A stretch of DNA of 64,000 nt from Floridanema aerugineum (GTDB taxonomy: Bacteria; Cyanobacteriota; Cyanobacteriia; Cyanobacteriales; Aerosakkonemataceae). Under the pieces are notes generated by a model, which saw only the letters and a program-made list of their open reading frames with translations, was not told the origin of the DNA and made no database searches. Below, piece by piece: positions 16,407-24,192 of the stretch. The stretch spans positions 1 through 64,000 of the forward strand of contig NZ_JBHFNQ010000146.1 in NCBI RefSeq assembly GCF_041929345.1, read 5' to 3'. The translations under genes were made by a program, and so were the position numbers. Within the stretch, counting starts at the first letter, position 1, and every line of letters starts with the position of its first letter.

Positions 16407-16610
16407 ATGGCACAAAGAACTTGGTTGGGAGATGTACTTAGACCCTTAAACTCGGAGTATGGTAAAGTTGCTCCCGGTTGGGGAACGACTCCGGTAATGG
16501 GAGTTTTCATGGTACTGTTTTTGGTTTTTCTGTTGATTATTCTGCAAATCTACAACTCATCGCTGATTCTAGAAAGCTTCAAGGTAGATTGGAGAAGCCT
16601 GGGGAGATAA
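16407..16610 (+). CDS. psbH: Photosystem II reaction centre protein PsbH
   Basis: A 67-residue one-helix thylakoid protein. It begins MAQRTWLGDVLRPLNSEYGK, with the VAPGWGTTPVMG entry to the membrane helix (about residues 28-50), then the lumenal-end YNSSLILESFKVDW. This is the standard cyanobacterial form, lacking the long phosphorylated N-terminus of plant PsbH. It stabilises the QB site and CP47 binding in photosystem II. It is divergent from psbN and is followed by a terminator and then tatA. Confidence 0.97.
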   Translation: MAQRTWLGDVLRPLNSEYGKVAPGWGTTPVMGVFMVLFLVFLLIILQIYNSSLILESFKVDWRSLGR

Positions 16611-16650
16611 TTTCTGGCTATCTAAGGTGATGAGATAAATTTTCAGCTTT

Positions 16651-16672
16651 CCCGGCTTGACCGGGTTTTTTT
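16651..16672 (+). terminator. psbH Rho-independent terminator
   Basis: CCCGG-CTTGA-CCGGG hairpin followed directly by seven T, 40 bp after psbH. Confidence 0.85.
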
Positions 16673-16735
16673 GTTCTACCGGGAACAAAACTGAAGTGCT
16701 ATAAATTATTTGAGGGAGTTAGAGAGGGTAAAGGT

Positions 16736-16993
16736 TTGAATATATTTGGCATTGGACTGCCGGAAATGGCAGTGATTCTGGTAGTGGCGTTATTAGTTTT
16801 TGGCCCGAAAAAGTTACCAGAAATTGGTCGCAGCTTCGGTAAAGCGATTCGCGGTTTCCAAGATGCTTCTAAGGAATTTGAAAGTGAGTTTCAACGAGAA
16901 GCTCAACAGTTAGAAGCTTCGATGAAGTCAGCAACACCAGCTAAGTCTGAAGAAGTTGCTAAGACTAACTCGGAAACAACCCAAAAAAGTTAA
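16736..16993 (+). CDS. tatA: Twin-arginine translocase subunit TatA/E family
   Basis: An 85-residue protein starting at a TTG preceded by GAGGGTAAAGG. MNIFGIGLPEMAVILVVALL forms the N-terminal membrane helix. The hinge FGPKKLPEIGRSFGKAIRGF and an amphipathic helix follow, then an acidic, Ala/Glu/Ser-rich tail. The order helix-FGPKKLPEIGR-amphipathic helix is diagnostic for TatA/B/E. It assembles the pore that moves folded twin-arginine proteins across the thylakoid or plasma membrane. The TTG start is supported because the conserved sequence begins there and no ATG precedes it. pth follows 14 bp later, so they are likely co-transcribed. Confidence 0.95.
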   Translation: MNIFGIGLPEMAVILVVALLVFGPKKLPEIGRSFGKAIRGFQDASKEFESEFQREAQQLEASMKSATPAKSEEVAKTNSETTQKS

Positions 16994-17007
16994 GGTATTT
17001 AATAGTT

Positions 17008-17649
17008 ATGAGTTCGGCAGCCGATTCACCTGCGTTAGTGATTCCCCAATTAATTGTAGGGTTGGGAAATCCGGGCAGCAAGTATGAACAAACGCGGCAT
17101 AACATTGGCTTTATGGCGGTGGATGCCCTGGCGCAGCGTTGGCAAATTACTTTATCGGAAAATCGCAAGTTTCAAGGGTTGTTTGGTGAAGGTTTGGCTG
17201 TCTCAACGGGAAAAATCCGGTTACTTAAGCCACTAACTTACATGAATCTTTCTGGGCAGTCGATTCGGGCTGTGACGGATTGGTACAAACTGTCTCCAGA
17301 TTCAGTGTTGGTGATTTATGATGATATGGATTTACCTTTGGGGAAAATTCGTTTACGGTTGTCAGGTTCGGCTGGTGGTCATAATGGGATGAAATCGACG
17401 ATCGCACACCTAAATACAGATAAATTTCCCCGGTTGCGCGTCGGGATCGGTAAACCACCAACTCCCACAGAAGACAAAGACCCGATTTCCCACGTTTTAG
17501 GCCGTTTTTCTAGTAACGAAACTGGGCTAATGTCGGATGTTATTCAACTAGTTGTAGATGCAGTAGAACTAAGTTTAAAACAGGGCGTGGAAAAGGCAAT
17601 GAGTCTCTACAATAACCGCCAAGTTGTAGCAGAAACTTCCCGTTCTTGA
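17008..17649 (+). CDS. pth: Peptidyl-tRNA hydrolase
   Basis: A 213-residue bacterial Pth. It releases tRNA from prematurely dropped peptidyl-tRNA. Seen: LIVGLGNPGSKYEQTRHNIG with catalytic His at about residue 31, LLKPLTYMNLSG, VIYDDMDLPLGKIRLR with the catalytic Asp, and SAGGHNGMKSTIAHL. Length is normal once the 12-residue polar leader is counted. It sits 14 bp behind tatA, a common cyanobacterial order (psbH-tatA-pth). Its stop is followed at once by what looks like a decayed insertion-sequence end. Confidence 0.96.
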   Translation: MSSAADSPALVIPQLIVGLGNPGSKYEQTRHNIGFMAVDALAQRWQITLSENRKFQGLFGEGLAVSTGKIRLLKPLTYMNLSGQSIRAVTDWYKLSPDSVLVIYDDMDLPLGKIRLRLSGSAGGHNGMKSTIAHLNTDKFPRLRVGIGKPPTPTEDKDPISHVLGRFSSNETGLMSDVIQLVVDAVELSLKQGVEKAMSLYNNRQVVAETSRS

Positions 17650-17664
17650 TGCGGAATCAGAATA

Positions 17665-17824
17665 CTAAAGACGGATGGAACAGCCGTTTCTGCTAGTGGA
17701 GGGGAAGTAAGACCAAAGGGCGGACGCAAATCCGTTCTGAGGCACTCCCCTGTGAAGCTAGAAGCCCCAACTATACTGTTAGGCTTCGACCTGAGCACAG
17801 CCGAAGGTTAGTTGGGGTAGTTCA
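17665..17824 (+). mobile_element. Orphan right end / guide-RNA-like remnant of an IS605-type (TnpB) element
   Basis: There is no transposase here, but the DNA has the look of the 3' end of cyanobacterial tnpB elements. A G/A-rich segment (GTGGAGGGGAAGTAAG) is followed by GAGGCACTCCCCTGTGAAGC, then TAGAAGCCCCAACTA. A large hairpin (CCCCAACTA at 17765-17773 with TAGTTGGGG at 17809-17817) and TAGTTCAC close it. In TnpB elements this zone is transcribed as the guide (omega) RNA scaffold. The remnant starts about 15 bp after pth and ends on the stop codon of the convergent rpsU. Identification is from memory of such ends and needs alignment. Confidence 0.5.
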
Positions 17825-18001
17825 CCGCATTCTTCTTTTACGTCTTGCGGCGACTGCTTTGCGTTTGCGTTTTTCTAAGGGGGTTTCAAAATGACGGTGA
17901 TTTTTTACATCAGCCAAGATCCCGGCGCGAGAAACTTGACGCTTAAATCGACGTAGCGCGGACTCTAATCCTTCATTTTCACCTAAGAGGACTTGGGTCA
18001 T
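17822..18001 (-). CDS. rpsU: 30S ribosomal protein S21
   Basis: A 59-residue, very basic protein read from the complement: MTQVLLGENEGLESALRRFK, then RQVSRAGILADVKNHRHFET, then PLEKRKRKAVAARRKRRMR. ENEGLESALRRFKRQVSRAG and HFETPLEKRKRK are the S21 signatures. S21 binds the small subunit near the anti-Shine-Dalgarno and helps initiation. The last codons overlap the end of the presumed IS remnant. It has no operon partner on this strand. Confidence 0.95.
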   Translation of the reverse strand: MTQVLLGENEGLESALRRFKRQVSRAGILADVKNHRHFETPLEKRKRKAVAARRKRRMR

Positions 18002-18276
18002 TTTTTCTTCTCCATCTGTTACGTTTGGTACTATTTAGTGCGCTCGGTTTGTTTTTGCCGTAAATTTAATTAGGTTCACCTAGAGAACTGATAAATCAGC
18101 AAGGCAATATCTCCTAATGCAAGTCAATTGAGGAACCTAGTTTCGGAGATCTGCCCGCCAAAACAGAAGCCTATACTCTGCAACAAAGAACAAAGCCTAC
18201 AACCGAACTTGATTCACGACTAGTACTTTAACATGAAATCCTTAGCTCGGAAGGAGATCGGGGGTTGCAGCCATGC

Positions 18277-19596
18277 TTATTTCAGTCGGCTTAAGTAAGA
18301 AAGGTCTACTGCTCCAAAGTGGATGCTTAGGGCAATATTTAAATTTTCTAGACATTGAATCAGCCACATTACGGCATCTCCAACGCTTGACTCGTAGTGA
18401 TTAAATAAAATGGAAAATCGCTTTTCTAAGTAAGGTTTAACTTTCCGGCAAATTAGCACCAGTTTTAGTAGTAGACCTACTGTTCTGGTAGTACCCAAAT
18501 TAGCTACCAAATCTATAAATACAAAATGTTGGGTTTGCTTCTGATTGTTAACTACCAAAAAGTTTAATAGGTTGCTACAGGTTCTAATGATTAAAAATTC
18601 ACTAACTGGTTGGGAATCGTTGTGGGGCAGTGTATTTTGCAAATAGGTGTATAACTGCTTATTAAATTGGCGGTTCCCATAATTGGGATCGATGGAAGAT
18701 GTCAAATAAGCATAGAGTTCTTTTTTCAAGTCTTTATATGTACGAGTTTGGCTACTATGAGTGACGAAACTATGAGCTAAGTCACGATAGCTATAAGCTC
18801 CTTCAACTTTACCAACGTATTGTTTTACAGCAGAAAACAGTTCGTTATCAGTCAATAAAGTAGGGTTGTTAATTGGACGAATGATTTGTTTGGGATGCTC
18901 TTCTGGTCTCTGACGTGCTACTTGAATTTGTCTTACTTGGTGAGTGATGTATTGCGATAATTCTATTTCATAATTTCTTTGGGCTTCAGTTCGCATTTTC
19001 CCGATCGCTTGCTGGTCTTCATAGGTGCTATCCTCACTGAGTAAGCAATGGTCATATAAGTAGGGGTAGCGATTTATTAACTTGGCTAGGGGTGTGGTTT
19101 TTATTTCACTTTTTTGTGCTACTGTTTTAGTTACTGCTTGCGATAACCGTTGCAGAGTAGTGTATTGTTCCGTCTGGCGGAAGTTTTTAATTAGTTCCCG
19201 CAAGCATCTGACTGATTTGTGACGGAACGAGCGGTTAAAATGAGTAGATTGAATTTCAAAGCAGGCTATTAATTGGGGAATTGTCGATCGCTGTTGCGGA
19301 TGAATTTGCCAACGGTTTATTAAAATATGGCAGCATCGGTTCAGCACAAATTTAAATTGCGCCTCAGCGTCTTTTGCGCTAATAATCTCATCCAACGCCT
19401 GCATTATTTCGTTCTCAGGATATGTCCCACCTTCTATGAACAAAAGTTTAAAGCGTTCAATCAGGCGGTTTGGCGGTTCGACTTGTACTAATTTTAGCCA
19501 GTGTTGATACAGTTTTTGTTCTGCCAAAGAGGACTGGCGTGTGTATGGTTCGTTCCTAGTAGTCACTTTTTTTCCCTTTCTCTTACCAGGGCGCAT
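18277..19596 (-). CDS. Large helical protein of unknown function
   Basis: A 439-residue soluble protein, predominantly alpha-helical and basic at the start (MRPGKRKGKKVTTR). I recognise no domain. Notable segments are EPPNRLIERFKLLFIEGGTY, a possible helical pair FNRSFRHKSVRCLRELIKNF, YPYLYDHCLLSEDSTYEDQQ, and a C-terminal part with FLIIRTCSNLLNFLVVN and GTTRTVGLLLKLVLICRKVK. No membrane segments or signal peptide. Length, lack of low complexity and ordinary codon use argue for a real, conserved gene. It is isolated, with about 275 bp downstream and about 590 bp upstream free of coding sequence. A cyanobacteria-wide unknown family is my best guess. Confidence 0.75.
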   Translation of the reverse strand: MRPGKRKGKKVTTRNEPYTRQSSLAEQKLYQHWLKLVQVEPPNRLIERFKLLFIEGGTYPENEIMQALDEIISAKDAEAQFKFVLNRCCHILINRWQIHPQQRSTIPQLIACFEIQSTHFNRSFRHKSVRCLRELIKNFRQTEQYTTLQRLSQAVTKTVAQKSEIKTTPLAKLINRYPYLYDHCLLSEDSTYEDQQAIGKMRTEAQRNYEIELSQYITHQVRQIQVARQRPEEHPKQIIRPINNPTLLTDNELFSAVKQYVGKVEGAYSYRDLAHSFVTHSSQTRTYKDLKKELYAYLTSSIDPNYGNRQFNKQLYTYLQNTLPHNDSQPVSEFLIIRTCSNLLNFLVVNNQKQTQHFVFIDLVANLGTTRTVGLLLKLVLICRKVKPYLEKRFSILFNHYESSVGDAVMWLIQCLENLNIALSIHFGAVDLSYLSRLK

Positions 19597-19849
19597 ATAA
19601 TTCTGGCAACAACAGTTTTTGTATCCTGATTTCTCACTTTTAATGAACTGTCAATCTCTCCTGATGAGGATTTAAGGAAACCTTGTAGAAAAGGATGACT
19701 TGTTAATTGTCATTTCCTGTTTTCTTTCGTTGAATTTATTTGCCTGATTCTTTCTAAGTGCGGAATTTTAGCACACTCAGAGTCAAGTAGATGCTTGCTG
19801 TCATTGCTTTGAATGTTTAGCTTGCCATGTTTTTTTTCCATGTTTGTCT

Positions 19850-20026
19850 CGATCCTAACCAGACTATCTAAAGAGTCCCAGTGACTTACATCACTTTAAC
19901 TCAGTCTGGTTGTTCTGTACTGTTTCATTGAGTTTTACTCAGAAACTAATTGATGAATTCATCACCTTTAAAAGGTTTCCAAGTAAAGTAGAGTTTGTCA
20001 AGGGGTTATCACCCCTTGTATTTTTT
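19850..20026 (+). ncRNA. Candidate small structured RNA ending in a terminator
   Basis: A plus-strand Rho-independent terminator stands at 19999-20026 (CAAGGGGT-TATC-ACCCCTTG, then TATTTTTT), although no plus-strand gene precedes it for more than 2 kb. Upstream lie an inverted repeat AACCAGACT (19857-19865)/AGTCTGGTT (19903-19911) enclosing AGTGA/TCACT, and palindromes TGATGAATTCATCA (19951-19964) and ACCTTT-A-AAAGGT. The most economical reading is an unannotated transcript of roughly 180 bases. It matches no RNA family I recognise. The 5' end is a guess. Confidence 0.45.
19999..20026 (+). terminator. Rho-independent terminator without an upstream plus-strand gene
   Basis: Eight-base-pair stem CAAGGGGT/ACCCCTTG, four-base loop, T-rich tail. 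It points to transcription into the 587-bp gene-free region from the left. Confidence 0.75.
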
Positions 20027-20183
20027 GCCACTATAAAAGTAATTTCACTACTAAGATGCCATATCTAATTCGCTACTACATAGTATTTTCATAAAGACAT
20101 TCAGAAAGAAGCTGGATTTTATTTAAAGATTCTGTTAACTTACGGGCTGTGATTCAAGTTTCACTGAGGTTTGATTTTTGACC

Positions 20184-21545
20184 ATGCCCTTTTCAATTAG
20201 TATATCTCAATTGTCTGAAGTTTTATTAGCTACACCAAAAAGTTTGACCGATACAGCGAAAAGTTACTTAATTAGTGGCGTTTCTACGGATACTCGCAGT
20301 ATTCAGTGTGGGGATCTGTTTGTTGCTTTGCAAGGCAGCAACTTTGATGGACACGAATTTGTGCAAACTGCCGTAGCAAAGGGTGCTGTGGCGGTGGTGA
20401 CGGGCAAAGATCTCGGTAGTCAGGTGGGAGAGGAGATCCCACAGTTAGTTGTTAAAGATACTCTACAAGCTTATCAGGCGCTCGCGCAATGGTGGCGCAA
20501 TCATCTGAGGATTCCGGTAATCGGTGTTACAGGATCTTTCGGTAAAACTACTACTAAGGAATTGATTGGGGCACTATTGGCAACTCAGGGAAAGGTACTG
20601 AAAACTCAGGCAAATTACAATAACGAAATTGGCGTACCAAAAACTTTATTAGAACTGAATTCAGAACATGATTTTGCGGTGATTGAAATGGCGATGCGGG
20701 GGCAGGGAGAAATCGCTTTGTTGTCAAAAATAGTACATCCTAATATTGGTGTAATTACTAATGTGGGAACGGCACATATTGGACGGTTGGGTTCGGTTGA
20801 AGCGATCGCTCAAGCTAAATGTGAGTTATTGACAGAAATGCCAGAAGATAGTATAGCAATTTTAAATGCAGATAATCCGTTATTAATGGCAACGGCGGAA
20901 AGATTGTGGCAGGGAAAAACGGTAACTTATGGTTTGGAAAATGGGGATTTGCAAGGTCAGTTAGTTGACGGGCAAACTATGATGGTGGAGGGAATAAACT
21001 TACCTTTACCTTTACCAGGTCGTCACAATGCTCAAAATTATTTAGCTGCTTTGGCGGTGGCGAAGGTTTTGGGAATTGATTTGACTCAATTTAGTCAGGG
21101 TTTGGCGGTACAATTACCAGAAGGTAGGGCGAAACGTTACGATTTACCTAATGATTTAATGATTCTAGATGAAACTTATAATGCAGGTTTAGAATCAATG
21201 GTGGCGGCGTTGCATTTGTTAGCTCAAACACCAGGAAAAAGGCATATTGCTGTTTTGGGAACGATGAAGGAATTGGGAGATCGATCGGCACAATTACATT
21301 TTCAAGTTGGCGAGACAGTCAAGCAATTAAATTTAGATCAGTTGTTGATTTTGGTGGACGATCCAGAAACACAGGAAATCGCTAATGGTGCTGCGGGTAT
21401 TCCTTGTGAATGTTTTACTAATCATCAAGCAATTGTAGATCGATTAAAGGAATTGGTGCAATCGGGCGATCGCATTTTATTTAAAGCTTCCCATTCAGTT
21501 GCATTAGACAAAGTTGTAAATCAGTTTCGCCAATTAGTTAATTAG
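20184..21545 (+). CDS. murF: UDP-N-acetylmuramoyl-tripeptide--D-Ala-D-Ala ligase
   Basis: A 453-residue Mur ligase. It adds D-Ala-D-Ala to the UDP-MurNAc-tripeptide in the last cytoplasmic step of peptidoglycan precursor synthesis, using ATP. Seen: N-terminal uridine-binding part with GVSTDTRSIQCGDLFVALQG, the ATP loop GVTGSFGKTTTKEL (glycine-rich part at about 117-123), NYNNEIGVPKTLL, EMAMRGQGEIALL, NVGTAHIGRLGS, LPGRHNAQNYLAALA and DETYNAGLESM. The ATG at 20184 is preferred to a TTG 6 bp upstream. It is not in a division and cell wall cluster here, which is usual for cyanobacteria. Confidence 0.96.
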   Translation: MPFSISISQLSEVLLATPKSLTDTAKSYLISGVSTDTRSIQCGDLFVALQGSNFDGHEFVQTAVAKGAVAVVTGKDLGSQVGEEIPQLVVKDTLQAYQALAQWWRNHLRIPVIGVTGSFGKTTTKELIGALLATQGKVLKTQANYNNEIGVPKTLLELNSEHDFAVIEMAMRGQGEIALLSKIVHPNIGVITNVGTAHIGRLGSVEAIAQAKCELLTEMPEDSIAILNADNPLLMATAERLWQGKTVTYGLENGDLQGQLVDGQTMMVEGINLPLPLPGRHNAQNYLAALAVAKVLGIDLTQFSQGLAVQLPEGRAKRYDLPNDLMILDETYNAGLESMVAALHLLAQTPGKRHIAVLGTMKELGDRSAQLHFQVGETVKQLNLDQLLILVDDPETQEIANGAAGIPCECFTNHQAIVDRLKELVQSGDRILFKASHSVALDKVVNQFRQLVN

Positions 21546-21602
21546 TCATTGGTCATTGGTCATTAATATAATAGTTCACAAATGACTAATGACCAATAAC
21601 AA
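21546..21602. repeat. Dispersed GTCATTGGTCATT / AATGACTAATGACCAATAAC repeat
   Basis: The murF-acetyltransferase gap consists of TCATTGGTCATTGGTCATT and its inverse AATGACTAATGACCAATAAC. Similar strings occur at 40500-40535 and 52690-52715, each next to a start or stop codon. Confidence 0.7.
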
Positions 21603-22163
21603 ATGACTAATTGGCGAATTATTGATTTAGTTGCTGACGATCGCGAAGCTGTTACACAAACAGCTGCTTTATTATTTGAAGGGTTTAAAACTCATTGGGC
21701 GAATGCTTGGCCTAGTTTAACAGATGCTTTGGCAGAAGTAAAGTTATCTTTGGGCGAGGATAGAATTAGTCGAATTGCTGTTGATGAAAAGCATCAGGTT
21801 TTAGGTTGGATTGGCGGGATGAGTCATTATGATGGTAATGTTTGGGAATTGCATCCTTTAGTTGTGCGATCGGACTTTCAAAAGCAAGGAATTGGTAAGG
21901 CATTAGTCACTGATTTAGAAGCACAAGTAAAACAACGGGGAGGAATTACACTTTGGGTGGGTGCTGATGACGAAGACGGCATGACTTCTCTGGCAAATAT
22001 TGACCTTTATCCCAAGGTATTTGAACATATCGCTAAGATTAAAAATTTGCGCGGTCATCCCTACGAATTTTACCAAAAAATGGGTTTTGTAATTGTCGGA
22101 GTCATGCCAGATGCTAATGGTTGGGGAAAACCAGATATTTACATGGCAAAAAGAGTTAAATGA
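21603..22163 (+). CDS. GNAT acetyltransferase, AAC(6')-like
   Basis: A 186-residue N-acetyltransferase of the GNAT fold. WELHPLVVRSDFQKQGIGKA holds the acetyl-CoA pyrophosphate loop (Q/RxxGxG/A). The preceding strand VLGWIGGMSHYDGNVW and the C-terminal YEFYQKMGFVIVGVMPDANG resemble aminoglycoside 6'-N-acetyltransferases, including the DLYP insert. GKPDIYMAKRV closes the domain. The substrate could be an aminoglycoside-like amine, but many relatives act on unknown cellular amines. It overlaps the following permease by 4 bp (ATGA), so the two are made together. Confidence 0.85.
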   Translation: MTNWRIIDLVADDREAVTQTAALLFEGFKTHWANAWPSLTDALAEVKLSLGEDRISRIAVDEKHQVLGWIGGMSHYDGNVWELHPLVVRSDFQKQGIGKALVTDLEAQVKQRGGITLWVGADDEDGMTSLANIDLYPKVFEHIAKIKNLRGHPYEFYQKMGFVIVGVMPDANGWGKPDIYMAKRVK

Positions 22164-23350
22164 TGTTATTGGTTAAATATATCGTATTAGCTTTAACTTA
22201 TCTCGGTTTAGGTTTGGGATATTTACCCGCCTTGCGAATGAATCGCGCTACGATTGCGATCGCAGGTTCAGCTTTTATGGTAGCTTTAGGTGTATTAAAT
22301 CTGCAAGAAGCATGGCAATCGATCGATCCTGGAACCATTGTATTCTTGCTGGGAATGATGGTGGTTAATTCTTGTTTGGGTGCAGCAGGTTTTTTTCAGT
22401 TAGCATTGGGATTTTTTACTCGCTTTGCCAATAGCCCTTTGGGGATTTTGCTGGCGATTACTTTTGGCAGTGGGATTTTATCGGCGTTATTTCTCAATGA
22501 TACAACTGCAATTCTTTTGACTCCTTTAACTCTTAGTTTATGTCGTACTTTATCAATTAATCCACTTCCTTATCTTTTAGCTTTGGCGGGAGGAACGAAT
22601 TTAGGTTCGGTAGCGACTTTAAGTGGAAATCCCCAAAATATTCTCATCGGTTCTTTTTCCGGGATTAGTTATTTGGAATTTGCCCGTTCTCTCACACCTG
22701 TTGCTTTTATTTGTTTAATTGTCCAAGTGGGTTGGTTATATTGGTTATATCCTGAAGTGCGTTCTTTTAATCCTTTTCCTGCATCTCCCAAAATTCGTTA
22801 CCGTTTATATAAACCTTTATTGATTAAAAGTTTGCTAGTTGCGATCGGACTTTTAATAGCTTTTTTAGCAGGTGCACCTTTAGCAGAATCAGCTTGGATA
22901 GCAGCAACTTTTTTATTCATTACTCGGCGGTTGAAACCGCAGCGAATTTTAAAGGCTGTAGATTGGGATTTATTGGCAATGTTTGCCGGATTGTTTATTA
23001 TTACTAAAGCGACTCAGGAATTAGGAATTTTAGATGATTTGACTGAGTTGGTAAAAGCGCCTCCCAGTTTGTTGGGGGTGACAGTAGTACTTTCTAATTT
23101 AATTTCTAATGTTCCAGCAGTTTTAGTTTTACAATCAATGATTCCTCACGGCGATACGAAAGCTTGGTTACTTTTAGCGGCGGGTTCTACTTTAGCAGGG
23201 AATTTGACGCTTTTGGGTTCGGTAGCTAATTTGATTGTGGCGGAGTTGGGTGGTAAGCAAGGTTATCGGTTATCTTTTGGGCAACATTTGCGCTTTGGTT
23301 TGCCTTTAACTTTGGTGACTTTGGTAATTGCTTATTTTTGGATTTATTAG
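22160..23350 (+). CDS. Arsenite/citrate-type anion permease (ArsB/NhaD superfamily)
   Basis: A 396-residue membrane protein with about ten or eleven hydrophobic helices. It has the duplicated core of the ion-transporter superfamily: LFLNDTTAILLTPLTL in the first half and LSNLISNVPAVLVLQSMI in the second. AGGTNLGSVATLSGNPQN and AAGSTLAGNLTLLGSVAN are the matching hairpin-loop regions with the typical TNLGS and GNPQN residues. Related proteins carry dicarboxylates, arsenite, or exchange Na+ and H+; the substrate here is unknown. Translation is coupled to the upstream acetyltransferase by a 4-bp overlap. Confidence 0.9.
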   Translation: MMLLVKYIVLALTYLGLGLGYLPALRMNRATIAIAGSAFMVALGVLNLQEAWQSIDPGTIVFLLGMMVVNSCLGAAGFFQLALGFFTRFANSPLGILLAITFGSGILSALFLNDTTAILLTPLTLSLCRTLSINPLPYLLALAGGTNLGSVATLSGNPQNILIGSFSGISYLEFARSLTPVAFICLIVQVGWLYWLYPEVRSFNPFPASPKIRYRLYKPLLIKSLLVAIGLLIAFLAGAPLAESAWIAATFLFITRRLKPQRILKAVDWDLLAMFAGLFIITKATQELGILDDLTELVKAPPSLLGVTVVLSNLISNVPAVLVLQSMIPHGDTKAWLLLAAGSTLAGNLTLLGSVANLIVAELGGKQGYRLSFGQHLRFGLPLTLVTLVIAYFWIY

Positions 23351-23381
23351 GTTTTTGGTTAGGATGCGAGTTCTGTTTTTT

Positions 23382-23421
23382 CCCACAGATATCCACAGAT
23401 GAACACAGATAAACACAGATG
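23382..23421. repeat. Dispersed ~10-bp tandem repeat (CCACAGAT family)
   Basis: Four units of type CACAGATGAA following TTTTTTCC, 30 bp after the permease gene. It continues into a divergent copy of a longer unit (GATGATTTACTGATGTTTC then TTAGGATGCGAACTC) that recurs downstream of 23991. Confidence 0.85.
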
Positions 23422-23467
23422 ATTTACTGATGTTTCAAAGTTAGGATGCGAACTCTTTTTTAAACCT

Positions 23468-23941
23468 TTAATTTTCCGAAAATGTACACTGTTTCGCTGC
23501 TCTATTAGCATTGGCACTTCTTCTTAAGTGACCATTGGCATCATACATGGTATCTTTCATACATTTACTCACTTTTTGTACCATAATTGGGGTAGTCGCT
23601 TTTTGGCAAACTGAAGCCGCTGCTACGGCATTCATTTTCTCTCTGATTACAGTATTCGATTTGTACATTAAGTCGTTCATACAACTACTAATATAGCTAC
23701 TTTCTGGGGCTGTTGAGGCATTTTGACAAGCGTTATTCGCCGCCGTTTCACTAATTTCAGAACGCCGCAGATTTCCGTAATACATTACACGATTCATGCA
23801 ATGAATTTTGAATTGTGCATTAGTTGCGGCATCGGCAGGTGTCGCTATGAAAGTGGTGGTGATTAGGGTAAGTGCGATCGCTAATCCTACCACTTTCTTT
23901 AACAAGCTTCCGCCCATGCTTCCCCATGCCTTTTTACTCAT
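23468..23941 (-). CDS. Secreted protein with three Cys-pair repeats
   Basis: A 157-residue exported protein of unknown function. A long signal peptide is seen (basic start, LAIALTLITTTFIATPADA, cleavage after ADA at about residue 39). The mature part consists of three imperfect repeats of about 38 residues. Each begins with C-M-(N/K)-x-x-M-Y, has a polar (R)-rich middle, and ends in A-A-x-x-x-C-(Q/T). Six Cys in three C-x21-26-C pairs suggest one disulfide per repeat, or heme or metal binding is conceivable but no CxxCH is present. The gene is bracketed on both sides by the dispersed CACAGAT-type repeats. No known family was recognised. Confidence 0.8.
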   Translation of the reverse strand: MSKKAWGSMGGSLLKKVVGLAIALTLITTTFIATPADAATNAQFKIHCMNRVMYYGNLRRSEISETAANNACQNASTAPESSYISSCMNDLMYKSNTVIREKMNAVAAASVCQKATTPIMVQKVSKCMKDTMYDANGHLRRSANANRAAKQCTFSEN

Positions 23942-23990
23942 TTCTTTCTCTCTGCTATTCTGACAAATCTAGATAATTTTATCACGACCT

Positions 23991-24152
23991 CACACAGATG
24001 ATTCACGGATATTTCTGGTTGGGATGCGAATTCTTTTTTTTACCACAGATGAACACAGATGATTCACTGATATTCCTGGTTGGGATGCGAATTCTTTTTT
24101 TACCACAGATGAACCGCAGATGCACGCAGATGAACGCAGATGAACGCGGATG
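23991..24152. repeat. Compound tandem repeat: ~60-bp unit plus CACAGATGAA decamers
   Basis: Two near-identical 60-bp units starting at about 23997 and 24058. Each holds ACAGATGATTCAC, GGATATTTCTGG or TGATATTCCTGG, and TTGGGATGCGAATTC plus a T run and ACCACAGATGAA. A train of degenerate decamers (GCAGATGCAC, GCAGATGAAC) follows up to 24152. It lies between the secreted Cys-repeat gene and the mannosidase. Confidence 0.85.
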
Positions 24153-24192
24153 AAGATAAATATTTTTGATTTTGGTTCTAGATTTTTCCTTT

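Noticed and set aside
17607..17798. 63-residue minus-strand ORF between pth and rpsU
   Set aside because: It is antisense to the presumed IS end; such ORFs are typical false genes next to tnpB remnants.
23991..24152. CRISPR array
   Set aside because: The repeats are degenerate, about 10 or 60 bp apart without unique spacers of even length, and no cas genes are near.
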